Source: an uncultured Azospirillum sp. (GTDB taxonomy: Bacteria; Pseudomonadota; Alphaproteobacteria; RF32; CAG-239). From it: DNA of 58,477 nucleotides. Location: positions 1-58,477 of the forward strand of contig UQAB01000010.1 in the NCBI GenBank assembly GCA_900538765.1, written 5' to 3'. The notes beneath the pieces were generated by a model. The model had not been told where the DNA came from and did no database searches. It worked only from the letters and a program-made list of their open reading frames with translations. The translations under genes were made by a program, and so were the position numbers. Below are positions 16,448 to 25,375 of this stretch, piece by piece; the first letter of the stretch is position 1, and each line of letters starts with the position of its first letter.

Positions 16448-17229
16448 TAATCAAGCCGGACTACGACGCCTGTTCCAAATGGGCGGCGGATTATGTCGTC
16501 TACAAAATCAACCGCTTCCGTCCGACGGCGGAAAAGCCTTTTGTCCTGGGATTGCCGACCGGTTCCACGCCTCTCGGCATGTATCGCGAACTCATCAGCC
16601 AGTATCAGGCGGGAAAAGTCTCTTTTGAAAATGTCGTCACTTTCAATATGGACGAATACATCGGCCTGCCGCCGGAGCACCACGAAAGCTACCACTTTTT
16701 CATGAAAGAGAGCTTTTTCAAACATATCAATATCCAGCCGAAAAACATCAACATCCTGAACGGCATGACCAAAGACTACGAAACCGAATGCCGCAATTAT
16801 GAAGAAAAAATCAAGAGCTACGGCAAAATCCACCTCTTCATCGGCGGCGTCGGCACTGACGGCCATATCGCGTTTAACGAGCCGGGGTCTTCCCTGACCT
16901 CGCGCACCCGCGTCAAAACCCTGACCATGGATACCATAAAATCCAACGCCCGCTTCTTCAACAATGACATCAACCTCGTCCCCAAAACTGCGCTGACGGT
17001 TGGTGTCGGCACCATCACCGACGCGGAAGAAGTCATGATTATTGCCAACGGCGAAAACAAAGCCAAAGCAATCCGTCAAGCCGTTGAAGGCTGCATCAGC
17101 CAGATGTGGCCGATAAGCATCCTGCAAATGCACCAGCACGCCCTCATCGTCTGCGATGATGCGGCTACCAAAGACATGCAGGAAGAAACTGTCAAATACT
17201 TTAAGGAAATTGAAAACCGCACTCTGTAA
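16438..17229 (+). CDS. nagB: Glucosamine-6-phosphate deaminase
   Basis: 263-residue enzyme that converts glucosamine-6-phosphate into fructose-6-phosphate and ammonia. Family motifs are LGLPTGSTPLGMYREL (phosphate loop), FNMDEYIGL (catalytic Asp) and GGVGTDGHIAFNEPGSS (catalytic His/Glu). The length is usual for NagB. The start overlaps the nagA end and is preceded by AAAGGAAAG. A terminator follows at 17252. Confidence 0.96.
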   Translation: MRVIIKPDYDACSKWAADYVVYKINRFRPTAEKPFVLGLPTGSTPLGMYRELISQYQAGKVSFENVVTFNMDEYIGLPPEHHESYHFFMKESFFKHINIQPKNINILNGMTKDYETECRNYEEKIKSYGKIHLFIGGVGTDGHIAFNEPGSSLTSRTRVKTLTMDTIKSNARFFNNDINLVPKTALTVGVGTITDAEEVMIIANGENKAKAIRQAVEGCISQMWPISILQMHQHALIVCDDAATKDMQEETVKYFKEIENRTL

Positions 17230-17251
17230 TCATTTCCTGCCGTTTCAAAAA

Positions 17252-17275
17252 AACCTCCGCTTCCCCGGAGGTTTT
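17252..17275 (+). terminator. Terminator after nagB
   Basis: AACCTCCG and CGGAGGTT form a GC-rich hairpin followed by TTTTTCTTT, 25 bases after the nagB stop. Confidence 0.85.
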
Positions 17276-17486
17276 TCTTTACCCTTCATCAAAACCTCAT
17301 CCCCAACCATCCCTCCGCCTGTCACCCCTGAAAGCCGCGCCCCTCCCAAACCATCCATCTAAATGTCATCCTGAACTTGTTTCAGGGTCTAAATCAAGCA
17401 ACAAAAACGTCCTCCACCAAGCAAAAGAACATCATCCCAGGACACACTCTCAGAGTGATGCACGCCCCTGGCTTCCAGGCAAAAAA
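17276..17486. other. Intergenic stretch with a REP-like fragment
   Basis: No gene is supported between the two terminators. A segment at 17364-17390 (TGTCATCCTGAAC then TTTCAGGGTCT) contains an inverted repeat CCTGAA/TTCAGG. It resembles a short dispersed intergenic repeat common in alphaproteobacterial genomes; only one unit is present. The rest is C-rich and featureless. Confidence 0.4.
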
Positions 17487-17517
17487 AATACCGCGCCGTT
17501 AAGACGCGGTATTTTTG
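17487..17517. terminator. Bidirectional terminator
   Basis: AATACCGCG pairs with CGCGGTATT (17505-17513), with a T-run on one side and an A-run on the other. It can serve the minus-strand gene that ends at 17539 as well as read-through from nagB. Confidence 0.85.
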
Positions 17518-17538
17518 TTTAAATAACTTCCTCCTTTT

Positions 17539-18999
17539 TTAGTACACATCCAAAACCGGACGTATCCAATGCTTGTTCGTATTCTTTTCAATGCTGGAAG
17601 ATCCTGACGGTTTCAAGGCCCAGAAAGTCTTGGCTGCCATATCTTCCGCCGCACCGGTCCAATAATACGCATCTCGCATTGCCTCGCCGTTGGCTGCCAA
17701 CAGCTGCGTCAAGTCAGTATCAATGTTATACATATCGTCACGGCTCGGCAAACGTCCGAACACATCTTTACAAAATTCATAGTTTGTCGCTTTTCTGTGT
17801 CCTTCTGACTGCGTCATTTCCGTTGCGCTTCCTTCATCAAGGTCACGTAAGCCCCAGACAACGTTACGATAACGTTGTTTAATTCCTCTGACGACACCGT
17901 CACAGTAATAATACTGGCCGCTTAAACCACTGTACGGTTTACAATCGCCGCCGGACCACTGATATCCCGGCTTGCAGCTGCAGCTGGAATACTTGCCGTT
18001 CGGGCAGGCGCTGCCGGAACCGCCGGCACAGTTTGTACATTTACAGTCATAAATGGCATTGTCGCAGCACGGTTTATAAGACCCGTAACATGTTTCACCA
18101 CAGTTAGTCGTCTTCGTATCAGGACATCCTCCCGGGTTAGAAGTACTGTAACCGGACGGACAAGCCTGACAACAGGTCTTTTCCTTATAGCAGGCAGAAC
18201 CGTAATCCGTATATTCCGTATCATAACACTTGCCGGAACCCGGTTTGGTTTTGGTAAAGCCGGACGGGCAGGTATCGTTTTTCAGAGCAAAACACGGTTT
18301 GTTACAGCCGGTATAACCAACGATTTTAACTTTATAACCGCTGACTTCGGCCGGCGCATCCAATGAACCCTCGGTGCAGACGTTGGAAATAATTTTATAA
18401 CAGGTCGAGTTACATTCTGTTTTGTAACTGGATACCGTGTTACAAACGCCCTTGTCGGTAGAATATCCGCTCGGACAGTCATCCTTACAGGCAACGCAGC
18501 GATAACAGGTCTTGCAGTTAGGAACGATTTGTTCTTTTTCTAACATACCTGAACCGCATTTTTCTTCCTGATAGCCGGTCGGACATTCCTCGGTACATTT
18601 ACACTCCTTGAAATAATTGCTGTCCAAAGGACAGAAATTGCTTCCGGTATATCCCGTTCCGCAGGTAGCCTTTGTCAGCTTATATCCCAAGTCTGCGCAC
18701 GTTTCTGACGTCGGCTCTTCCGGAACATCCGGACCGATTGGTCCCGGCTTGACCGGTTCGTCAGTCGCGCCCCAGCCCCTGCCGCCGCAGTCCTCCGTAT
18801 CCGTAATAAAACACACGGCCGCAACCTGTGCCGTTTTACCCGAAACCAAAGAGTCGGCCTCTAAAGCCGCTGAAGCGCTGAGTTTGTTAATTTCTGATTG
18901 AATAGAGTTAGAAAGAGTTGTTTGGGCTTGCGAACTGCTCGTGCATATAACCATCATACACGAAACGGCAAGCACAAATAAATATTTGAGCTTCATCAT
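17539..18999 (-). CDS. Secreted Cys-rich repeat protein with C-terminal lectin/DUF1566-like domain
   Basis: 486-residue protein with a signal peptide (MMKLKYLF and a hydrophobic core to about residue 26). A long cysteine-rich middle has many short units of the form C-x-x-x-CPSGY or CPTGY-x(n)-C, with more than thirty cysteines. The C-terminal domain (about 375-486) ends HWIRPVLDVY, which matches the closing 'RPV' strand of DUF1566/FISUMP-type domains. The gene at 24371-25318 has the same plan, so this is a paralogous exported family, probably disulphide-bonded and surface-exposed. Function is unknown. The start has GAGGTGA upstream, and a TTGACA-17-GATGAT promoter lies near 19085. Confidence 0.72.
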   Translation of the reverse strand: MMKLKYLFVLAVSCMMVICTSSSQAQTTLSNSIQSEINKLSASAALEADSLVSGKTAQVAAVCFITDTEDCGGRGWGATDEPVKPGPIGPDVPEEPTSETCADLGYKLTKATCGTGYTGSNFCPLDSNYFKECKCTEECPTGYQEEKCGSGMLEKEQIVPNCKTCYRCVACKDDCPSGYSTDKGVCNTVSSYKTECNSTCYKIISNVCTEGSLDAPAEVSGYKVKIVGYTGCNKPCFALKNDTCPSGFTKTKPGSGKCYDTEYTDYGSACYKEKTCCQACPSGYSTSNPGGCPDTKTTNCGETCYGSYKPCCDNAIYDCKCTNCAGGSGSACPNGKYSSCSCKPGYQWSGGDCKPYSGLSGQYYYCDGVVRGIKQRYRNVVWGLRDLDEGSATEMTQSEGHRKATNYEFCKDVFGRLPSRDDMYNIDTDLTQLLAANGEAMRDAYYWTGAAEDMAAKTFWALKPSGSSSIEKNTNKHWIRPVLDVY

Positions 19000-19070
19000 A
19001 ATATCACCTCACCAAGTTACAGGTAACAACTGAACACAGTTGCACCACACATCTACACACACTAGAATCA

Positions 19071-19099
19071 TCTCACAAATTGCGTTGGTTGTCAATGGT
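19071..19099 (-). promoter_or_regulatory. Promoter of the 17539-18999 gene
   Basis: A minus-strand TTGACA and a GATGAT about 17 bp further on lie roughly 70-100 bases before the start codon. The resulting leader has two small hairpins (CAACTG/CAGTTG and GTTAC/GTAAC) before the GAGGTGA ribosome binding site. It is not a copy of the recurrent RNA found elsewhere in the window. Confidence 0.5.
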
Positions 19100-19233
19100 A
19101 TTTCTCGCCCCGACAGCGCGGAATCCCTTAATACCGGCAAATTTAACAATACCGTAACTTTTCGATATTTTCCCACTCTCCTTCCGGTTATAACCTTCCG
19201 TATAAAAAATGCCGGGCCGCTGCAAAAAAACAC

Positions 19234-19262
19234 TTGCCAAACAAAAAAAATCGCCATATACA
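19234..19262 (+). promoter_or_regulatory. Promoter of the tetR-RND operon
   Basis: TTGCCA (19234-19239) and TATACA (19257-19262) are 17 bp apart. The -10 box overlaps the left half of the inverted repeat at 19257-19282, so binding there would block RNA polymerase. Confidence 0.65.
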
Positions 19263-19282
19263 TACATCTATGAATGTATATA
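19257..19282. promoter_or_regulatory. AcrR-like operator
   Basis: Inverted repeat of 26 bp: TATACATACAT, two central bases, then ATGAATGTATA plus flanking bases, with one mismatch. It closely resembles the 24-bp AcrR operator of E. coli (TACATACAT and TGAATGTATGTA half-sites). It lies 17 bases before the start of the TetR-family gene and overlaps the -10 box, so autorepression is likely. Confidence 0.75.
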
Positions 19283-19298
19283 AATAGAGGAAACGACT

Positions 19299-19922
19299 AT
19301 GCCGAGACGAACAAAAGAAGAAGCCGAAGAAACGCGCAAAGCGATTCTCCGCGCCTCCTTGGAAATTTTTTGTGAAAAGGGATATTCCCGCACGACTTTT
19401 GATGAAATCGCCAAACACATCAACCTCACCAAAGGGGCGATTTACTGGCATTTCCGCAATAAGGCGGACATCCTCACCGAGATTATCCGCAACGGTTTTT
19501 CTCAAACGCATGAAAACCTCCGGCAAAAGGTTGACACGGCCAAAGGCGCCGCCGCCATTCGCGACTATATGCACTTTGAGGCGCGGCTGATTGTCGAACA
19601 CCAGATATACCGCCAGCTTCTGTTTTTCGTACTGTTTCAGATGGAATGGTCGGAAGCCATTCTCAACAAAGTCACCAAAGAAGTTTATGAAGTTATCCAA
19701 TATCCGCTTCTGATGATAAAGGAAGCGCTGGAAAACGCCGTCAAACAAAAGGAAATAAGCCCTGATACCGACATAGACAGCGCCGCCGCCCTCACTCTTT
19801 TTATCTGGCAGGGCATCATGCGCAACATCGTCAAACCGGTTGCTCCCATTCCTTACGATAAATTAATAAATGACGGTTATAAACTTATAATCAATAGCTT
19901 AAAAGACGAAAGGTCAGAATAA
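19299..19922 (+). CDS. TetR-family repressor, AcrR/TtgR-like
   Basis: 207-residue regulator. The N-terminal helix-turn-helix reads FCEKGYSRTTFDEIAKHINLTKGAIYWHFRNK (about 28-59), very close to AcrR/TtgR/MtrR proteins. The C-terminal ligand-binding domain has a W-x-G-I-M-R segment near residue 165, common in the AcrR C-terminal domain. It is followed without a gap by an RND adaptor and pump, the usual setting for a drug-responsive repressor. An AcrR-like operator lies in its own promoter. It probably releases DNA on binding hydrophobic compounds (inference). Confidence 0.9.
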   Translation: MPRRTKEEAEETRKAILRASLEIFCEKGYSRTTFDEIAKHINLTKGAIYWHFRNKADILTEIIRNGFSQTHENLRQKVDTAKGAAAIRDYMHFEARLIVEHQIYRQLLFFVLFQMEWSEAILNKVTKEVYEVIQYPLLMIKEALENAVKQKEISPDTDIDSAAALTLFIWQGIMRNIVKPVAPIPYDKLINDGYKLIINSLKDERSE

Positions 19923-19923
19923 C

Positions 19924-21207
19924 ATGAAAATAGGGAAAGTAAGTAACAGAAAAATCTTAAAACAAACAGCTGTCGTACTTCTTTGCATCAGTGCCGGCTG
20001 GTACCTCAAAGGCAAGCTGACCCCATCTTCATCCATGGGATTCGGCGCCAATGCGGAACCTTATGTCCTCATTCAGGGACTGGAAGAAGCCGACATCAGC
20101 AACAAACAAAGCTACATCGGCCATGTTGAAGCAATTAAAAGCGTCAACCTCATTCCCCAAATCAGCGGCTATGTCGAGAAGGTCCTGTTTCAGGAAGGCA
20201 GCCTGGTTCAGGAAGGCGACATCCTGTTTATCATTGAACAGAAGCGTTACCTCGCCAACGTTGAACTGAGAAAAGCCGAACTGCAAAGCGCCAAGGCCAA
20301 TCTGGTCAGAGCCGAAAGGGACTTTAAACGCCAGTCACAACTGACAAAACAAAATTACGCTTCCAAAGCCACCTTTGATACGGCGGAAAGCGCCTACCTC
20401 CAGGCCAAAGCCGCGGTTGCCCAGGCGGAAGCCAATCTGGAACTTGCCGAAATCGACCTCGGTTATACCGAAATCAAGGCACCGATTACCGGCTATATCG
20501 GCAAAGCGCTGGTCACCGAAGGCAACTACGTCAGCTCCTCGGCGCAAAATCTGGCGCGCATTGTCCAGACCGACCCGATTCGCGTCGCCTTTTCCGTTTC
20601 GGATAAGGAATATCTGAACACCAAACTGTTCAACCAGCAAAACGGCGAAAGTTCGATTCGCAGCGAAATCGTCCTGCCTAACGGACAGGTGATTGAAAAT
20701 CATTTCAAATCCCGTTTTACCGATAACGAAATCAATTCCGACACGGCAACCATCGCCATTTATGCCGAATATAAAAATGACGAAAACCTGCTCGTCCCCG
20801 GAAACTACGTCGACGTTAAAATCGGCCCCAAAGAAACGCAAAACGTTTTGCTCGTCCCGCAGGCCGCCGTCGCGCAGGATGAACACGGCAACTACGTCAT
20901 GGTCGTCAAAGACAACATTGCCGAACAGCGCCGCGTCACCCTCGGCGATACAATCGGCACCAAGCAGATTGTCAAATCCGGCCTGACCGCGGAAGACAAG
21001 GTAATCGTCCAGGGCTTGCAAAAGGTCGCCAACGGCACCAAAGTCAGCGCGCAGGTTGTTGCCGATGAAAACAGCATTGTGCCACAGAAAATATCCGGTC
21101 ATGAAGAAACAACCGTCGAAGAAAACCACCCGGTTGCTGCGGCTGTCAAAGCCCCGGATGTTGATGTCAACTCTCCGGTCGTCACCAACAAGATTCAGGA
21201 GGACTGA
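19924..21207 (+). CDS. RND efflux periplasmic adaptor subunit
   Basis: 427-residue membrane fusion protein of the AcrA/MexA class. It has an N-terminal membrane anchor (about residues 12-28), a lipoyl-like domain (IPQISGYVEKVLFQEGSLVQEGD), a coiled-coil hairpin rich in A and K, the second lipoyl half (IDLGYTEIKAPITGYIGKA), beta-barrel and membrane-proximal domains, and an acidic C-terminal tail. No lipobox cysteine is seen. It bridges the pump encoded directly downstream to an outer-membrane channel; no channel gene is adjacent. The start follows AAGG within the end of the regulator gene. Confidence 0.93.
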   Translation: MKIGKVSNRKILKQTAVVLLCISAGWYLKGKLTPSSSMGFGANAEPYVLIQGLEEADISNKQSYIGHVEAIKSVNLIPQISGYVEKVLFQEGSLVQEGDILFIIEQKRYLANVELRKAELQSAKANLVRAERDFKRQSQLTKQNYASKATFDTAESAYLQAKAAVAQAEANLELAEIDLGYTEIKAPITGYIGKALVTEGNYVSSSAQNLARIVQTDPIRVAFSVSDKEYLNTKLFNQQNGESSIRSEIVLPNGQVIENHFKSRFTDNEINSDTATIAIYAEYKNDENLLVPGNYVDVKIGPKETQNVLLVPQAAVAQDEHGNYVMVVKDNIAEQRRVTLGDTIGTKQIVKSGLTAEDKVIVQGLQKVANGTKVSAQVVADENSIVPQKISGHEETTVEENHPVAAAVKAPDVDVNSPVVTNKIQED

Positions 21208-21213
21208 TAACCG

Positions 21214-24200
21214 ATGTTCTCACGCATTTTCATTGAGCGCCCGCGCTTTGCAATGGTAATTTCCATTGTTTTGACGCTTGCCGGCGCCATCTCCATTTTC
21301 TCCCTGCCGATTTCCCTCTATCCGGAAATCACCCCGCCGATGGTCACCGTTTCGGCCAACTACCCGGGTGCCAGCGCGGAAGTGCTTGCCAAAACCATCG
21401 GTATCCCGATTGAGCAGGAAATCAACGGCGTTGAAGATATGCTTTATATGGATTCGTCTTCACAAAACGATGGTTCCTATTCCCTGTCTGTCACCTTCAA
21501 GGTCGGCACCGACCCGGATATGGCGCAGGTAAAAGTGCAAAACCGCGTCCAACAGGCAACGCCGAAACTGCCGTCAGAAGTCCAGCGTCAGGGTATCAGC
21601 GTCACCCGCCGTTCTTCGGACATTCTGGGCTTTTTGAGCGCCCGCTCGCCCAAAGGAACGCATGACACAAAGTTTATCAGCGACTATATCCAGAACAACA
21701 TTAAAAACAACCTGGCCCGCGTCAACGGCGTCGGTGAAGTGCGGGTACACGCACCGGCTCTGAGTATGCGCGTCTGGTTAAACGCCAACAAGCTCAGCGC
21801 CTTGAACCTGCCGGTTTCCAGCGTCATTGCCGCCATTGAAGGGCAGAATTACCAGCCTTCTCTGGGCAGCATCGGCGCCATGCCGGGCGACGGCACCCAG
21901 CAGATGGTCTACACCCTGCAAACCCAGGGACGTATTAACGAGGCCGAAGACTTCAAAAACATCATCGTGCGCACGGCTGAAGACGGCGGCCTGGTCAAGT
22001 TAAAAGACGTGGCGGAAGTCGAAGTCGGCACAGAAAGCTACAATGTTGAATCCACCCTTGACGGCAGCCCGTCCGTTTCCATTGCGCTGAACCTGTCTTC
22101 CGGCGCCAACGCCCTTGACACCATGAAAGCGGTCAAAGCCGAACTGGAACATTTGTCCCGGCTCTACCCCGACGACTTCCAGATTGATATCACTTATGAC
22201 GCAACGCTCTACATTGAATCCTCAATCGAAGAAGTTATCTTCACCCTGATTTTAACCTTCGCGCTGGTTATCGGCGTCTGCTACCTGTTTTTGCAGGACT
22301 GGCGCGCCACGCTGGTACCATCGCTGACAATTCCGGTGTCGCTGTTTGCTACCTTCGCCGTCATGCTCGCGCTCGGATACAGCATCAACATCCTGACGCT
22401 GTTCGGCCTGGTTCTGGCCATCGGTCTGGTGGTTGACGACGCAATCGTGGTCGTTGAACGCGTCCTGGCTCTGATGGAAAGCGAAAACCTTTCGCCGAAA
22501 GACGCAACCATAAAAGCCATGGAACAGGTGTCCAGTGCTATTGTCGCTACGACGCTGGTTTTGCTGGCCATTTTCGTTCCGGTCGGTTTTATGGGCGGCA
22601 TTACCGGTAAGATTTATCAGCAGTTTGCCGTCACCATTTCCACCTCCGTGGCATTTTCGGCCATTAACGCCCTGACATTGTCGCCGGCCTTATGCGCCAC
22701 CCTGCTTCGCCCGCTGAAAGAAGTTCAGTCCGGTCCGCTGCACTGGTTTAACGTCGGCCTGAACAAGGCGCGCAATCGCTATGTGGCTCTCGTAATGATA
22801 ATCGGCCGCAAAATAAGCGTCATCGCCTTAATTTTGGGCTTGCTGATTGCCGGCAACATTGCCTTTCTGAAACTGAGTCAGACGTCTTTCATCCCCAATG
22901 AAGACCAAGGTGTTATTCTAGCCAACTTCCAGCTGCCCGAGGGCGCTTCTCTGGAACGTACGCGCCAGCTCATCAAACGCCTTTACCCGGTTATGAAGGA
23001 AGAACCCGGCGTTGCCAACGTCATGAGCATTATCGGTTTCAGCCTGACCGGCGGCAGCGGTGAAAACGTTGCTTTCTCGGTCATCACGCTTGACCCGTGG
23101 AACAAACGCAACAGCGACGAGCTGTTTTCCACCAACATCCTGAACCGTATCCGCAGCAAAATTGCCAACACCCCTGAAGCCGAAATCAATATGTTTGAAT
23201 TTCCGGCCATTCCGGGTCTGGGTTCCAGCGGCGGTATGGATTATCGCCTGCAGGCTTTGGACAGTTCCGATTCTAACGAGCTGTACACGACCATGCAGGG
23301 ACTGCTCGGAAATCTGAACCACTCGCCGTCCATTTCCTACGCTTTCTCAACCTTCACTTCTCAAACCCCGCATATCAATATTGAGATTGAGAAAGAAAAA
23401 GCGGAAAGCATGGGAATTTCCATCGGCGACATCTATACAATTCTGCAAAATTACCTCGGTTCAACCTATGTCAACGACGTCAACTTCGGCACACAGGTTA
23501 ACAAGGTTATCATCCAGTCCGACTGGCCTTACCGCAAGGATATAGATTCGATTAAAAACCTCTATGTCCAGAACAAAAACGGCGACATGGTTCCGCTCGG
23601 CACGGTGATAAAACTGACCAAGGTCTTGGCGCCGCGAACAATCGAACGCTACAACCAATACCCGGCGGCAACAATCACAGCCGTCCAGAACCAGAGCGTC
23701 AGTACCGGACAGGCCATGAACGACGTTGAAGAGCTGTCTAAAGCCCTGCCTAAAGGCTACAGCTACCAATGGTCGGGCATGAGCTTCCAGGAAAAACAGA
23801 CCGAAGGCCAAATCGGCTACCTGATTGTGCTGGCAATCACCTTCGGCTACCTCTTCCTGGTAGCCCAATACGAAAGTTGGTCCATCCCGCTGCCGGTGCT
23901 GACCTCGATTACGGTTGCCATGCTCGGCGCTCTCGGCGGCCTGTTTATCGCCGGCCTGCCGCTGAGTATTTATGCCCAGTTAGGATTGATTTTGTTGGTC
24001 GGACTGGCAAGTAAAAACGCCATTTTGATTGTCGAATTCTCAAAAGAAGAACGCGAAAAAGGCGCCGGCATCGTCAAAGCGGCCGTCACCGGAACCAAGG
24101 AAAGATTCCGTGCCGTGCTGATGACGGCGTTCACCTTCATTCTCGGTGTCTGGCCGATGATTGTTGCTACCGGCGCCGGCGCGGCCAGCCGTATCGCCAT

Positions 24201-24327
24201 CGGCGTCCCGGTTTTCTACGGCATGCTTTTGGGAACGGCCTGCGGTCTGATTGTCATCCCGCTTCTCTACATATTGTTTGAGAACCTGCGGGAAAAAACC
24301 GGCCGCAAATCAAAATCCCGCGTTTAA
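21214..24327 (+). CDS. RND efflux transporter, AcrB/MexB (HAE1) type
   Basis: 1037-residue pump with twelve predicted membrane segments and two large periplasmic loops. The N-terminus FSRIFIERPRFAMVISI is typical of HAE1 pumps. The proton-relay pair Asp-Asp is present in GLVVDDAIVVVE (fourth membrane segment), and GLASKNAILIVEF carries the conserved Lys of the tenth. It exports amphiphilic compounds from the inner-membrane leaflet or periplasm using proton motive force. It lies six bases after the adaptor gene, with GGAGGA before the ATG, and a bidirectional terminator follows. Confidence 0.95.
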   Translation: MFSRIFIERPRFAMVISIVLTLAGAISIFSLPISLYPEITPPMVTVSANYPGASAEVLAKTIGIPIEQEINGVEDMLYMDSSSQNDGSYSLSVTFKVGTDPDMAQVKVQNRVQQATPKLPSEVQRQGISVTRRSSDILGFLSARSPKGTHDTKFISDYIQNNIKNNLARVNGVGEVRVHAPALSMRVWLNANKLSALNLPVSSVIAAIEGQNYQPSLGSIGAMPGDGTQQMVYTLQTQGRINEAEDFKNIIVRTAEDGGLVKLKDVAEVEVGTESYNVESTLDGSPSVSIALNLSSGANALDTMKAVKAELEHLSRLYPDDFQIDITYDATLYIESSIEEVIFTLILTFALVIGVCYLFLQDWRATLVPSLTIPVSLFATFAVMLALGYSINILTLFGLVLAIGLVVDDAIVVVERVLALMESENLSPKDATIKAMEQVSSAIVATTLVLLAIFVPVGFMGGITGKIYQQFAVTISTSVAFSAINALTLSPALCATLLRPLKEVQSGPLHWFNVGLNKARNRYVALVMIIGRKISVIALILGLLIAGNIAFLKLSQTSFIPNEDQGVILANFQLPEGASLERTRQLIKRLYPVMKEEPGVANVMSIIGFSLTGGSGENVAFSVITLDPWNKRNSDELFSTNILNRIRSKIANTPEAEINMFEFPAIPGLGSSGGMDYRLQALDSSDSNELYTTMQGLLGNLNHSPSISYAFSTFTSQTPHINIEIEKEKAESMGISIGDIYTILQNYLGSTYVNDVNFGTQVNKVIIQSDWPYRKDIDSIKNLYVQNKNGDMVPLGTVIKLTKVLAPRTIERYNQYPAATITAVQNQSVSTGQAMNDVEELSKALPKGYSYQWSGMSFQEKQTEGQIGYLIVLAITFGYLFLVAQYESWSIPLPVLTSITVAMLGALGGLFIAGLPLSIYAQLGLILLVGLASKNAILIVEFSKEEREKGAGIVKAAVTGTKERFRAVLMTAFTFILGVWPMIVATGAGAASRIAIGVPVFYGMLLGTACGLIVIPLLYILFENLREKTGRKSKSRV

Positions 24328-24334
24328 ACCGCAA

Positions 24335-24366
24335 AACCCCGGAAGTTATCTTCCGGGGTTTTTTTC
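24335..24366. terminator. Bidirectional terminator between the RND pump and the Cys-rich gene
   Basis: AAACCCCGGAAG pairs with CTTCCGGGGTT, followed by a T-run on the plus strand and preceded by A-rich sequence. It separates two convergent genes. Confidence 0.88.
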
Positions 24367-24370
24367 CGTC

Positions 24371-25318
24371 TTAAAACGCAATCACCGGCCGCACATAACA
24401 ACGAGAACCACTATCATAATTACCAATATCATTACAAGCATAACACCATGGCCATCCTCCAAAATTATAACTCAAAGAAGATGTACAGTTTCTATGATTA
24501 TGATCTGATAACATAGGCAAACTCTTTCCCCCGGCACGAGCCAGAGCCGCATTAATTTCAGAATAATTGTCCATTAATTTTTGAGCAATACCAGCAGCAG
24601 GCAAACACCATCTGCCTTTTGTCGAAGGTAAAGATACCGGCATATAATTTGTTGCTTGCCATACAGCCGGATACATATGACTCAATCCATAGGGAAGAAC
24701 CTTCTGAGTATTACTACAACTGTCAAAATCTTGCTGCAATGTAGACCGGCTGGAATGTACAGTCATACCCGGAATCTCAATAGGATCGCCATCATTCCAA
24801 CGAACAGAATCCCCAGCATCTTCCAAAGCCAACGCTTGTCCACATCCTCCCTCACTGATATAAACCACCACCCCTATTGGCGTCTTGCCTGAAACTTTAT
24901 TATTCGAGCAAGTTCCGTCACTATTCAATATCTGACCGATTTTACAATTTTTGGCATAACCGGTACATTTCCCCAATACTGCCGTTGTCCTTTTTTCACA
25001 CTTTCCGTTTTTCCATTCATAGTCCATAGCACAAATGCAGGAAACATATTTATTACTGCAAGACTGGCCGCTGCCGGAAACATAACCACTGCCCTTGCAT
25101 TCATATCTAAAACCGTTCTTTTCACAAACGCTTTCATCTGTCGACGAACAGGCAAAGGTATTGCCAAAAGGACACTTTATGCCCTTGCCGTTGGGACAGG
25201 AAGTTTGCGTATAGCCCAAAGTGGCACAATCTGTTGTGGCAACACATTGCGCATTTGTTAAAGTCGGAATTAAGGACAGTGTTGTTCCTAAAAGTAAAAA
25301 TTTAAGATTAATATTCAT
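24371..25318 (-). CDS. Secreted Cys-rich protein with DUF1566/FISUMP-like C-terminus
   Basis: 315-residue exported protein: signal peptide (MNINLKFLLLGTTLSLIP, cleavage near T-N-A-Q), a Cys-rich region with CATLGYTQTSCPNG-type units, and a C-terminal domain (about 145-315) beginning IGVVVYISEGGCGQALALED and ending CYVRPVIAF, as in DUF1566/FISUMP domains. It has the same plan as the 17539-18999 gene. I use the ATG at 25318 because AAGGA lies eight bases upstream; an ATG at 25327 has none. That binding site (GGATGTTC) is complementary to part of the structured RNA just upstream, so translation may be controlled by RNA folding. Confidence 0.72.
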   Translation of the reverse strand: MNINLKFLLLGTTLSLIPTLTNAQCVATTDCATLGYTQTSCPNGKGIKCPFGNTFACSSTDESVCEKNGFRYECKGSGYVSGSGQSCSNKYVSCICAMDYEWKNGKCEKRTTAVLGKCTGYAKNCKIGQILNSDGTCSNNKVSGKTPIGVVVYISEGGCGQALALEDAGDSVRWNDGDPIEIPGMTVHSSRSTLQQDFDSCSNTQKVLPYGLSHMYPAVWQATNYMPVSLPSTKGRWCLPAAGIAQKLMDNYSEINAALARAGGKSLPMLSDHNHRNCTSSLSYNFGGWPWCYACNDIGNYDSGSRCYVRPVIAF

Positions 25319-25339
25319 GTTGAACATCCTTTGTTTTGT

Positions 25340-25375
25340 AAGTTAAAACAAAACCCGCTTCATAAGGAAGACGGG
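25340..25375 (-). terminator. Terminator-like hairpin of RNA copy A
   Basis: On the minus strand CCCGTCTTC pairs with GAAGCGGG (one bulge), followed by TTTTGTTTT. The hairpin loop CCTTAT is complementary to ATAAGG inside the RNA (25427-25432), so formation of the loop contact and of the terminator may be linked. Confidence 0.75.
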
